DNA of 64,000 bases from Dromaius novaehollandiae (lineage: Eukaryota; Chordata; Aves; Casuariiformes; Dromaiidae). Positions 35,182 through 46,350 of the stretch are shown piece after piece. The position numbers and the translations under genes are program-made. Below the pieces are notes generated by a model. That model saw only the letters and a program-made list of their open reading frames with translations. It did no database searches and was not told where the DNA came from. The DNA is taken from contig NC_088117.1 in assembly GCF_036370855.1 (NCBI RefSeq), positions 8,928,001 through 8,992,000 on the forward strand, given 5' to 3'. Numbering within the stretch: the stretch's first letter is position 1; the number at the start of each line of letters is the position of its first letter.

Positions 35182-37056
35182 CTGCCATGATCAACAACAA
35201 ATTATAGATGATGCATTAGTTAATTACCTTAGGACCATGCAGGATCTTAAGGAAGAAGAGCAAATAGTTGTGAATGTGTTCCCCCTTTTAGCTTTTATGG
35301 GAATTTGTGGCCCCCATGTCATCCTGCATAAAGAGCTCTTCCCTGCCATTAAAACTGTCTGCAGATTTACCGAACTGATCACGAAAGCGCATCGTGCTGT
35401 GAAACAGCACTGAAGAATGATCACCCCGCAGGAACAGGGCTTTCCTCACAGTGACCGGTGGCTACCTGGAGTGGTTCGAAATGTGTTGGTGTTTGAATAA
35501 GGTTGCAAAGGGTCCTCAGAGAAGGTCAAGCACTGAAACCCACCCTGTCACCAGAAAATTCAGTGTTGCAGGTATTCTTTTGCAGCTCCTTACTCAGCTG
35601 TTTCAGCACTGCTGAACACAAGGAATTGATTCAGGGTCTGCACTCGGTGTCTCCTGACTCGTGTGCTTGTGAGAACAAGGCTCAGGCCAGAGTTTCTTTT
35701 GCAGCAACACAAAAATTCTTGTGTAGGCAGAAGAACTGGCAAGCCTCGAGTCAGCCCCTGTATTAAGTGTCGGGAAAGCCATTCGAAGTGGTGGAAGTAC
35801 GATTGCTCTCAAAGACTCAACTTGATCATAGGGGTTCCCTGCTGATTGCTAGCTCCTACCCTGAATGCTCCAATTTCACCATTCTGTTCTGATCTTGCTT
35901 TTAGTCCATAGTTGCAAACATTCATTTTCTTTCCAGATAAGCCCTTGTCCCTTTCGGCTATCTGTGTGGCACTGGAAGTGTAACCCACCCTTCTCCAGTA
36001 CTGGGATAGGAGCCTGGTTCAAAGGCTGCACACCCGGCTCCAGGGTTTGGATGATATTACAGTAATTAGAGAAACAGAGGTCAGCTACTCTGTAAAACCG
36101 CCTGAGCCAGTAGTCTGTGGCGTTGTCTGCTACGTTTGCAAGACTGACAAAAAGATCTGTCTTTCTAACAAGAAAGTGAAAATGGTCCTCCATCATCTTA
36201 AAATACTGATATCAAACTCTGGATTTTTTTTAAAATCAACTTTAAATTGAATTTTCAAGATGGCCAAGGAAGGTAACTACTGTAAATGCCTCAGTTAGAT
36301 AGAAAAAGGACTAGATTTTTGCAGAGTAAAGGCACCAAACAAGCCTAACCATAAACCACACCATGTGCTCAAAATGCCATGTATGTTAGGGGCATTCTTT
36401 AAAAAAAAAAAAAAGTGGCTCAGATTTTCCCTCTGCCTCTTGCTTGATGATGAAACACCTGCAAGACAGCGTGGGGGGATTTTCCTGCCTGCTCAGAGCT
36501 CAGACAGGTCAGCCCTACCCACCAGCTATGGCTCTGCTGGCAAAAAGGGGATATGTGACAACAGCTCATTTGCACCAGTTCCCAGCGTGGCATTTTCGCT
36601 AGACCCCGCTTCAGCGCTCCGGCGCTGGGCTTTGCACTGAGCTGGCCAAGCTCTGCAGCTTGCAGTTCCCTTCTGCAGCCCGTGCCACGAGAAGTGGTTA
36701 TCTCTGGGGGAGGGAGGGAGAGAGAACGCTGAAGCTCATCAAAGTGACTGTCAAAGCCTTTAATAAGAGTCCAGTGTTGCAGCCTAAAATAGCCCTTTGA
36801 TTGAAGCAGAGAGATGCACTCTGAGCGCAGGCTGGCTGGCAGGAACGCATCGCTCCCGGCCGGGCTCTGACGCAGTGTGGTTTGGGACGCGTTGCTTCTC
36901 TCCCCGATCAGGACTAATGTGACTATCTCACGAGGCTGCTCTGATGGGTAATTAGTTAATGGCTGTGAAGTTGTAAGCACTGAACCTCTCAGCAGTTAGC
37001 TGGAAATGTCTGGCTCTAACTACAAGATATCTTGTAGGACTTCAAAATTGTGTTTT

Positions 37057-37093
<37 letters not shown>

Positions 37094-40000
37094 CATGGGT
37101 CCTAGCAAAAATTCCCTGCGTGATGCCTGTGCAGGCTTTAGGTCGAACGGCTGTGCTGCACTGGAGGCAGGCCTGGCATCAAACCAGAACGTTAAGTGCA
37201 AAGCAGGATTTTAGCCTGCTCTGTGGGATGCTCGGAGCCACTGAGCAGAATGACCTGGGATGTTATCAGAAGCTGGGGGATTATATAACTCCTCTGTTTC
37301 CCTGCACAGATTTACAGGCTGCTGTTAGCTACACTACCACAGCTGCAGTAATTTTCTCCTCCTAAGCTGATAGCCTGCAGGCAGAGGGAGTCCTTTCCCT
37401 GGAAGAAAACTCTTGCCTAAGACAGCCTGAAGGAGATCCCTGGGCGGTCCCGCCAGGACCCCTTGCCCACTGGAGAGATGTTTATACGCTGCTCTGCCTA
37501 AACCAGAGTCACTTTGGCTTCGCACCCCCCACGCTCTTCAAAGCGAGCTGAGGAGAGAAAAGCTCCAGGGATTTTGCATGAACTCAGCCCTCCGAGGGAA
37601 GATGAATCAGAGGTCATGTTCTGCAGCAACCGATCCCGTCCCCGCTCTGAAACACCATATGGAGACTCTTGCTCTGCCTTTCAGCAGATGGTTTAGGATT
37701 ACTTTCCGTTCAGACAGCGCCTGGTACTCCGCTCGGCTGCGGCCCGGGGAGGAGCTGTGACGGTTTCCCGGAGGTTTCTATACACGGCAGATGTGGCACT
37801 GAGGCGCGGACACCGAGGCTGTGGGTGCCAAGCTGGGACCTGACAGGCCACGAGAGGCTGGTGACTCCACCCCGGGCCCCGCCAGCCTGCTCGGGCCAGA
37901 GGCGGGTAGGAGGGACCGTAGGACAAGCAGAGGCTGCCACTGAAACTGTGCATCAGCTAAGGACTTGCTGGCTCCTCGTACCCTATAGACATCACCTCTG
38001 TCCCCAGTCCAGTACAGAACTGCAGGACCTTCTCGGGATTTGCCCGGGGTTTAAAAGAAAGCAAAAAGGTAGGGCTGTGGCGGGGCCTGAGCTGGGATCC
38101 CGTGGATCACTGGATGCCGAGACAGGAGGGTGTCTGCAGAGCTGTGGCCTGAAGCCGCAACGAAGCGTGTTAGTGAGCAGTGTGGCTGCGCTCGGGGCGC
38201 AGTAAAGGTGCGTTGTGCTTGAGAAAGGCGTGGGCAGGAACAGGGAAGAAGAAACCGGCCCCTGTTTCCTCGCGCAGTGTGTTGTGCCTAATTCTAGCGA
38301 GTGTGGTTAACACTGAGGTTTCATAACCATCATGCTTATCTGCACAACTCAGTACCGAGGAAAAAACGGGGCCTTATGATAATCCCATGATCAGAGCAAA
38401 AGCACTGCCTGCTGCTTTTGGTTGCCCCTCGCCAGCTGCGAGCAAAGCTCGCAAGCAGTCCGGTAGCCTTCGGCCGCGTAGCTTCGCCACGTTAAACGGT
38501 ACGCCAAGCGGCCTAGTCTCCTAGCCGCCTGGTTCCCGGTCAGGGATGCTTCTTCCTATTCCGTAACAAGAAACGAAGTCTCCAGCCCCTCCCAAGCCCT
38601 CCGGCTGGCTGCCCCATGGCGCGAGTTGAAAGCAATCACTGCAGCGTTGTGCGCAGTGACAGTAAATCCAAGCAGAGCAGCCTTCAGCTATGCGCATCCA
38701 GCAGTGTGGCAGGGGTGCGTTGAGTTAACCTCTTCAGACAGGCATCAGACATTATTACATCCTCAGACCCTGTTCCTTAAAGCCAGGTCCTAATTAGTCA
38801 CAGGATACGTGGACTTGCATGACCTTCTGCCTCCCAACACCCTTCCCTTCCACCAGCTCCTTCAACAGAAGAAGCCCTGATCAGCTCCAGACTGTGCTCG
38901 GTGTGGGTACCAACGCGATGTGTGGGCGCAGCGTAAAGCCGTCTTGGGTATTCTGCATCAGTGGTTTTACCTGTCTCCCGCAGCTGATGTGCCTGTGCTG
39001 GGGACTCGCTGAAAGGGAGGCGAATCTGACATTCAGAACTGCTTAATTTTAAATTGTCCTTTACAGCACATCTCTCAGCTACTCTAACAAGTCAAGTAAT
39101 TGAATCCAGGGTCATGGTGAAGAATGGGAAAGGAACTTAAGATGCACATCCGCAGCCGTTTAAGCCAGTCTGAGCCATGCTGCTGTGGTCCCAGTCTCTT
39201 CTGCCCTGTCCTCCAGCTGCATATTCCTGCCTCATCTCTTGAACTGGTAGTAGCATTTCATGCACAGCAAGCTGGCTCAGGGAGCAAAACCAGCGAAAAA
39301 AACTGACATTAAGCAAAATGAATAGGTTTCTGCTGGTTTAGCTGAGCAGGCTCACACCAGGATTGGGCAGCTTGCTGGAGAAAGTTCTTATTTGAACTGG
39401 CTTAGGTGCACGCTCAGAGTACAGGTAAGGGCCACGTAAGGGCAGCAAAGGCTTTTCTCCTAAACCCTAGGAGGGGTGTCCAAATATTTTTTGCTGGTAA
39501 ATTGATGTTAGCTTGGTTCACGTGGAAAGCATAACCTTTTTTTTTCTTTTTGGTGAATGAGTTTTTGATTATCTCCCCCCTTCTGAGGTCTGGGGGTTTA
39601 TTCTCTTGACAAGTAAGTTTCTTTAGGTCACTGCATTTCTGTTGTAGGGCAGGGAAGATTTAATCTCTCAAAAGAGAGAGACCCCTTAACGTGAAAAGAT
39701 GATGTAATGCTACCTAGTGCTCATCTGAGTCTTCCAGGGGAGAAAGATCTACCCGAAACTTGTCGAGATTCTTGGCTGATTGTATCAAAAGTCTGATTTG
39801 TTTCTCTCTCTTTTGCATATCACCATCTGCGCTGCTTCTTGCGCATCTCCATGGAGATGAAGAAACAAGACGGGATAATCTCGTTCCAGTGTTGCGTCCC
39901 GCTAGATGCTGTACAGCCGCAGCACAGGAAGCTGGTCCCTGCCCCGAGAGCTCCCGGTCGAAGCAGGGCCTGGGCCGGCGGGTCCTGCCCGGGTCAGAGC

Positions 40001-43000
40001 ACTGCAGCCGATCCGATTCCTCATGGAAAGCAGCAGCTCCCTTCCCAGGCATGCCGGGTAAAACCCTGCTCAGGGCGAGCAGTGGTGTCAGAAATGGGGC
40101 CAAATGGGAGTTTTCTTCAGTTCTGCATTGAGAGGGCTCAGGGAACGCTTTCGTTTCCTCATGCAGTGCTGAGGGTTTTTTCCGTTCATTACATCATTTT
40201 TTGGCTTACAAGAAAAATAATCCCAGCAGTTATGTGTTATCTGAGTTTTGGGCTTTTTTTTTTTTCCTTTCCTTAATTTTTAAATTGTTGCATTTAGCCA
40301 AAAAATTGTCAATGCCACTCTAAATGTGTGTGTTGAAATTATCCCCTCTGTATCTAACATCCGTATATGAGTGTTATGCACAGCTCCATCTGCTCCAGTA
40401 TTTCTCAGCTGTTTCTATCCTCAGTGTCATGGCCAGCTTATACACGGCTAACAACTCCAGAGCACAAAAAGGAAAAACTAAGCTAAAGCCTGCTCTAAGT
40501 ATTGATGCTCTGGTTGACTGACTGATTTTTTTTATTTGGAGTTTTCTGTTTGCCTGTCACCACAGTGATTAAAAAAATGTATGTTCCAGTAGCCTCTCTT
40601 CATCGTGGAAAGTTGGGACAAATAGTCTGTTGGCATAAATCAATGCAGCTCCATGGAGGGCAGTGGAATTATGTTGACTTACACCAGCGAAAGGCTTGGC
40701 CCATTCTTCCAGATAGGTCTGTGTCCTATCTCTCTCTATATAAAGCTCTTCCAATGTTTCAATGACATTAAAAGAGGGCTTTCTTCCCCAACACCTTTAT
40801 TTATAGCTTTCGGATGGTGACAGGTCAAAAGAAGCAGAATGGCGAAGCAGACCAATTCTGACTTGTGTTTGGATAGCTCTTTTTTTTAATCAGTTAAACA
40901 TGAATGGATCTCATAGGGAGAAATCTTTCTCTTCCATGATCTTCTGGATAATACAGATTTTCTGGATAACTTCTGGAGATTTTCTTCTACATAGCTGCAG
41001 TGTTTAGTTCTAACTACCTGTTAACAATACTTAGCTTTTCTAGAAAACTTTTTGTCTAAAGTTCTCAAAGCATTTCAGCAAGGGAAGACTGTACCAAATC
41101 CTCATTTCAAAGACAGGGAAACAAGTGCAGAAAAGTAAAACGACATGTCCAGGTTTACAGTACAGCTCCACAGCAGCACTGGCAGTAGTAGCTCTCTGCT
41201 CTGTCCTCCTTATTCCACTGGTTGTGAGCTGTATTTATATACAGTGGACTTTTCTGTTTTCCCTTGCAGCTGGTCACTAAAGAGAGGATTTCTAAATGAT
41301 CCTGGGAATTACACATCCAAATCCCGAAGGCTTGGAATTGGGAACATCTCAGCAACAACTTGTCCTTGCTAAAGATGATTTTGGAGCCAGAAAGCCTACA
41401 GACTTCGAGCTTGATGTAAGTACTTCTAAAATGGAGATAAACTCGTCCGCTCCCCCGCAGAGCCGTACTCCCTCGGTATGTGCCAGGTGCTCGGGTCTGG
41501 TTCTCGAGGCATCTTCTGCTTGAGCAAAGAGTTGAGAGGGGAAACGGGGACAGGAGATGGGAACAGTCTGTCACTTATGGCTGCTCCTCGCGCTCCCTTC
41601 CCTGCGGTCCGGAGCTTCCAACACAAGTTCACTTTATGTCCGGGATGTCGAACCTGTCTCATTCCCTGCGCTTACGGGCAGAAGGGAGGAGAGAGGGGCT
41701 GGGACGTGCACGCAGAGGTGGATGTTCAGGCCCTTAAGGAAGGCACTGCATCAAGTCGGAGTTTGCTTTCTAGCCCTCCTCTGTGCTCCCATCTTCTCCC
41801 CCTGCCCTCCCCGCTCGCCTTTTTTTTTTTTAAGGTGTCCAAAATGACTCCTGAGCTGCGGAGCCGGCATCCCCCCTCCCCAGAGCACGCTTCAGACTAG
41901 CAGGCGGGCGGGTTGCTTAAACCTGACCTGCTCATCCCTTGCTCCCTTGCTGCCAGAGCCCGGGCAGCATTGGTGCCTCCAGCCACCGAGCCATCCGCCA
42001 GCACCGGGCTCGAAGGTCAGGTTTTGTCCCCGTGGCCAGACAGACAGACAGACGCTTCCGCTGCAGCACGAGGCTGCTCCCGGCGCTACCCGGGCGCCGC
42101 AGGGCTGCTGTTCCGTGCAGGCAGGCAGAGATCTGAACTACGGGCCGAGCCTGCAACAGCGTTCGAACAAACCGGCGGGGGGATCGGTACAGGGTGAGAG
42201 ATGACTGTTAACAGTAGGGAGGTGACGTTTTCATTTGACTCATTCTTGTTTCGTTATGACTGTCCGACCAGTAACGCTGGGTTTTCAGGGAGGTTACAGC
42301 TCCCAGATTCCTTCTACCTTATATATATAATATATATGCATATTTTCCTACTCTTACGTTATCCAAAAATGAGAGTAATGCAAATTTTTTACCTTACTCC
42401 GGGGTGATGCAAAGGGTTGAATTATCAGTGGGTCACATCCACCGTGCTTTTGCCCTGTGGGCTGCCTGCTACCGTGGGCAAAGCAAGCGGGGCCCCCGCC
42501 GTGGTGTCACACCGTGCTCCCGGAGCTGGGGGGCCGCGGAGCTCTTGGCGGATGGCACGCTGCAGCAGCAGCAGCACAGCGTACCGGTGACAGCAGGAGG
42601 GCACGAGCGACCGCCGGGGGGTCGCGGGGTCTTGCCCAGGGGCAGTTTTATCCCGTAAGGGATGCAGGAGAGAGGAGCTGGCGTGCAGGGGACCCCCCCT
42701 TGTAAAATGTGTGTTGAAGCAGGATTGCATTCGTGGGAGGGCTGACTGGGGGTTTCAGGAGCTACAGTGCTGCTGGAAAGCTTTTATAAAATGTATTACT
42801 TTTGGGTTGCTAGCAGAACAAATGTGTTTTGGCTAGGGCTTGAGTGCATTCCCATTAGAGGATAAGGACAGCCCCCTGCTTTCAAAGGTGCAGGAGCAAG
42901 CTCTTCACTCTTTTTTTTTTTTTTTAACACACAAAAAAGTGCTGTTAAGTTTCAGAAGAGCTGGTCTTTAAAAACAAATCAAATGGGTTATCGGCTTTGG

Positions 43001-43365
43001 CTTGATCCAATATCTTTCCCAGCCAGGCCATGGCTCTCCTGCTCTTTCCCACCAGGCAAATGCACACGCACGCAGACACACGCACCCTCTGCAAATACTT
43101 ACATTCCCTGCTCCCCGTAGTGATTGTAAAATTCCATATGGCTACAAGCCTGAATCCAGCCCACGATCCAGGTCTCCTTCTTGGGAAGAGGGGGCACCAA
43201 CACTTGCGCAGAGGCTCGGAAGTGAGGGGTCCGGTAGCGCAGAACCACGCTGGATGACTCGTCTATGCTGGTGGGAATGGGATCGATGGAGGCTTTAACT
43301 TCAATCACTGAAATACTTTCCCGGAAAACTTTGGATTTGCAGCTAATGCTCTGAATACAGCCCAT
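34653..43365 (-). CDS. FAM78A: FAM78A protein, two coding exons, spliced
   Basis: Join on the - strand: 43365-43103 and 35181-34653, giving 263 aa. Exon 1 ends CAGGGAAT|gtaagt and exon 2 starts G TCA AGT TGG, so the junction codon is ATG and the protein reads GEQGMSSWELPDL. Long stretches match the FAM78 family: GWIQACSHMEFYN, SDSDGVNYPWYGNTTET, FYPSVTWAVPVSESNVAKL, RDQSFTTWLVATNT, and the C-terminal block LVKPNANDAQVLMWRPK, then VVIPPKHR. The start at 43,365 is the first in-frame ATG after an upstream stop (TAA, 43,428-43,426) and has a strong Kozak context (GCCATGG). The N-terminus MGCIQS fits myristoylation plus palmitoylation. No biochemical function is established for FAM78A, and no enzyme motif is visible. 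FAM78A rather than FAM78B is supported by the neighbours NUP214 and PLPP7. An upstream exon adding a short N-terminal extension is possible. Confidence 0.93.
37061..37091. repeat. T31 homopolymer
   Basis: An uninterrupted T run followed by AG, inside the FAM78A intron. Read on the - strand it is A31, so it could be a retroposon tail. I recognised no retrocopy body on its far side and no clear flanking duplication. Confidence 0.9.
41050..41185 (-). mobile_element. MIR-like SINE remnant
   Basis: Reverse-complement MIR order: TCCTCATTTCAAAGACAGGG, then AAACAAGTGCAGAAAAGTAA and CATGTCCAGGTTTACAGTAC. Compare 'cctcattttacagatgaggaaactgaggcacagagaggttaagt..cttgcccaaggtcacacag'. It is decayed but in the right order. 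Confidence 0.55.
43103..43365 (-). CDS. FAM78A: FAM78A coding exon 1
   Basis: 263 bp encoding MGCIQSISCKSKVFRESISV, on through SSSVVLRYRTPHFRASAQ and ETWIVGWIQACSHMEFYN, to YGEQGM. The donor on the - strand is GGAAT|gtaagt, a perfect consensus. The open frame continues 20 codons upstream of the ATG without another ATG. Confidence 0.92.
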
Positions 43366-44059
43366 GGCATACCCCGAATACAGTCCAACGCAGCTCCTAG
43401 GGTACTCCAGCAATCCTGGGGAATATTAGGCATTGAAATTATCTGGTGCTAGATCAATTATAGATCTTCGTGGTTTGTAATCTCAAAACTGATATCCATA
43501 GGATAGAAAATTCATCACGTAAAGCCTTAATTTGAATGTCTGTCTTACGAGTACTGCTCCTGTCTTGAGGATAGCTGCACTTCACAAGCAGGAGGGTCTT
43601 TTAAGTTTTTTTCCCCTTTTCAATGACCCGTTAAATCTTTTCCTCAAACAGTCTTTGGGTTAAAAAAAGAAAAAGTCTACTGAGTTCAATAAATAACGAT
43701 GGTGTTCTTAGCTGATATATTTAGTCCTTCCTTTTCTCCGATGTGGTCTGTCATTCACCATCAGACATAGGACAAGCCAGTATTTCCCTTTATTCTTTGG
43801 ATGAAAAGCAGAATGCTGATCGACACATCTATATAAATAATGAAATAGTTTTTAGCCCCAGCTTGTCACAACCGGTGTGGATTTCCACTTCCTGACTTGC
43901 AGTTGTTCATAACTTCCTTTCGCACAAAATTACAATAATAACAGAAAGAAACGGTGGGTGGAAAAAGCAAAAAGTAGCCAAATCTCCGGCTTTGGAGGGT
44001 CCTCCAGCAGCGATGTGAGGGCTTGGGCGGCTTGGTGGGGTTTTGTCCTCCTCGTCCGC

Positions 44060-44900
44060 TCTTCCCTTAGCAGGAGGTGAAGCCATCCATGGGCGCTGGG
44101 CGCCGGGCCGGGAGCGGGGCAGGGGCAGCGGCGGGGGGGCGCCGGCCGCCCGCTCTCGCCCGCCCGGGGCCGCGCTGCTCCGCGGCCGCTCAGCGCCCGC
44201 CGCTCCGCACAATCGCCGCCTGTGACATCCCGCCGCCGCGCAGCTCCTCTTCCTCCTCCTCCGCCTCCTCCTCCTCCTCCTCCTCCTCCTCCCCGCCGAG
44301 CGGGTCGCGCTGCAGGGGCGTCCGACCTCCGGCTCCCCCAGCGCGGCTCCGCGGCGCCCCGCACACGCGCGGCCCCCGCGGGTCGCTCGCTCCCGCGGGG
44401 CTTCACCGCATCGCGCCGCGCAGCGCCGAGCACCGGCCGCGCCGCGCTCCCGTTCCGCGGAGCGGGGGCGAGGTGCTGGCGCGGGGGGGGCGGGGGGGCG
44501 GCTCGCTGCTGCTTTTTTTTTTTTTCTTGCTTTTTTTTTTTTTTCTTCCTTCTCCTCTTCGCTATACGCCCGCGGAGACGAGAGCAGCAGGCTCGGTCCC
44601 TCCGCCTCCGGGCTGCCGCAGGCTTCCTCTCGCGCAACACATTCATGCACCCGGGGCCGGCGCCGGGTCGCAGCCTCGCCGGCGGGTCAGCGCTGCGGGC
44701 GGGCAGGGCCGCGGGGCTCCCGCCGCAGCCGCCGCCGCAGCATCACGCAGGCGACCGCCTCCGACTCGGCGGCGACTCGCCGACAGCCGCCGCGGGGCCC
44801 CGGGCGTCGCAGCCGGCCGCCCCAGGAGCGCGTCCCGCATGGCGACCGCCTCCCCCGCCCGGGCCGGCTGCCGGACGAGCGGCAGGTCTCCCTCTCCCCC
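44060..44900 (-). promoter_or_regulatory. FAM78A: CpG island, probable FAM78A promoter
   Basis: A dense GC- and CpG-rich block about 0.7-1.5 kb upstream of the FAM78A start. It contains a (TCC)n tract (about 44,246-44,292), a G8-C-G7-C-G2 tract (44,483-44,502) that could form a G-quadruplex, GGGCGG-type Sp1 sites, and T13 and T14 tracts (44,513-44,525; 44,531-44,544). No TATA box is apparent. It is assigned to FAM78A by proximity. A spliced 5' UTR exon is suggested by the acceptor-like sequence at 43,416. Long open frames on both strands here are composition artefacts. Confidence 0.65.
44246..44292. repeat. (TCC)n trinucleotide repeat in the CpG island
   Basis: Nearly pure TCC units, interrupted by CTT and GCC. 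In the direction of FAM78A transcription it reads (GGA)n. The purine/pyrimidine mirror symmetry allows triplex (H-DNA) formation. Confidence 0.85.
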
Positions 44901-46265
44901 TGCCTCTCCTTCCTCCCTCCTGCTCCCAGTCCCATCCCTCCCCCTGTATTTCTCTTTTAAGCTGCAGCTGTTGGAGCTAAACCTCCCCTGCGAAAACAGC
45001 ATTTCCTCCCACGCGTCCGTGAATTGTGGGTAATGTAGTTTTTTTAGAAGTAAAATCAGTTTTTTCTTTTAACTTAAATGCGATGTGTTTTCTCCTTGTT
45101 TTGCAAACTAAGATTGTCCTCTCCTGGCTGGAGCTTCGCTGGTGTATCCAGTAAAGGGATGTCTCCTTGCTCACAAAACCCTCCAGTCCTGGGCAGGGTG
45201 GGCTGCGATTCAAGCGACTAGCAATGCCAAGCTCTCCATAGCAGCACAGGCACTGAGGAGTAGCTGGACTAGACAGACGGAGAGAAGCATCGGAGGCAGC
45301 AATGGCCTGTGGGAAAGTTGTAAACTTCTATTACAGACAGGTTTACTAGTGATGTTACTGGCTGTCCCCACCGGCCATCAGCTGGCCAAGGATCTGATTT
45401 TCAAGGGAGCTCAGCGCTAGATGAGCTGCGCATGATCACATTTTTGGTAATAGCTGCTGTACGTTGAGCATTATGCCCAGCTCTGGGCTCTGAGCTTTCT
45501 ACTAAATGGGAAAACTGGGGCACCGCTGCTTGGCCAGTACCGCCTGCTACGTGGTGTTTCAGTAGGGAGCTGAGTAAGTGTTTTTTATTCCTTCCTGCCC
45601 CACACTCATAGCAAACGTGATTAGTTCATGTAGTGCTTGGTACTTTACAGCATCCATGCGCAGGTTGTCCGAGCTCCAGCAGATGTGAAAGGCTGGAGGT
45701 GCTGGGTGATCCTGGCACGTGACTGTCACAGGAGAAGGGAGGAAAAATTGCTGCTCACTGATTCTGCTGGATCTAGGATCCCACTGTGTGGGAGTTCCCA
45801 CCCCCAGCGGCTCAGCCTTCCCAGCACAAGTCACCTTCTGTCCGGGACCGCGTGTTTTCCCCCATTCCTGTCTTGCAGCTTTGTCCCCTCCTTCCCTCCT
45901 CATCTTACTGCGGCCAGGAGCACGAAGGGCCTCCACACTGGTGAGCTGTTGAGATAGTTTTGCTTCCTCCCTTTGCCTTTTCGTGCAGTGCCGGGCACCC
46001 CAGGTGCACGGCATACTGGGGAGCAGCAAGCGCCGGGAAGATCTCCTTGGCCAGCGGGTTGCTGGGAGCGAGGAACGGTGCCGTAGGGCAGCTCGCCCTG
46101 ATTGCAGGACGAGGGGATGCCGAGGAGCAGCGAGCAGGAACGGCGGTAAGGTCTCTCCCATCATGGCTGGACTTTAAACTCTCTGTGCTCTTCCCTTGGC
46201 AGCAATGATCTTGCAGCCTGACTAAGAGAGGCTGCAACCTTCTACATTTTGCAACCCTCCCCCTA

Positions 46266-46350
46266 TAGCCTGTGTGACTGCCAAGTGAAGCCAACTAGGC
46301 AGAGACATAGTCTCTGGATGGGAGACTTCCGAGCAAATCAGGCAGCAGGG
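46266..46350 (+). mobile_element. 5S-rRNA-derived SINE fragment (AmnSINE/SINE3 type)
   Basis: The order GCCTGTGTGACTGCC, then GTGAAGCCAACTAGGCAGAG and TCTCTGGATGGGAGACTTCC follows 5S rRNA (gccta..ggaagctaagcagggtc..tacttggatgggagacc). The CTGGATGGGAGAC block is the internal control region of 5S genes. It is too diverged and too short to be a functional 5S gene. 5S-headed SINEs of the AmnSINE group are known in amniotes. Confidence 0.5.

Larger units (their letters stand above)
35182..43102 (-). other. FAM78A: FAM78A intron (7.9 kb)
   Basis: Contains A14 (36,401-36,414), T31 (37,061-37,091), a CpG-rich patch with a perfect 7-bp-stem hairpin (about 38.42-38.56 kb), a MIR-like element (about 41.05-41.18 kb), and short T (41,820s, 42,911-42,925) and AT (42,319-42,341) microsatellites. 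I recognised no other gene. Confidence 0.65.

Noticed and set aside
43907-44650. Two long - strand open frames (247 and 238 codons) in the FAM78A CpG island
   Set aside because: Arg/Ala/Pro/Lys low-complexity translations of GC-rich and homopolymer sequence. They show no family resemblance and overlap the likely promoter.
44077-45033. Two overlapping + strand open frames of 318 and 252 codons
   Set aside because: Same CpG-island composition artefact: stop codons are rare at this GC content, and poly-Ser, poly-Pro and poly-Phe come from the TCC and T tracts.
46266-46350. A functional 5S rRNA gene
   Set aside because: Only fragments of the 5S sequence are preserved, with many differences and no T-tract terminator at the right place. 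A SINE remnant explains it better.
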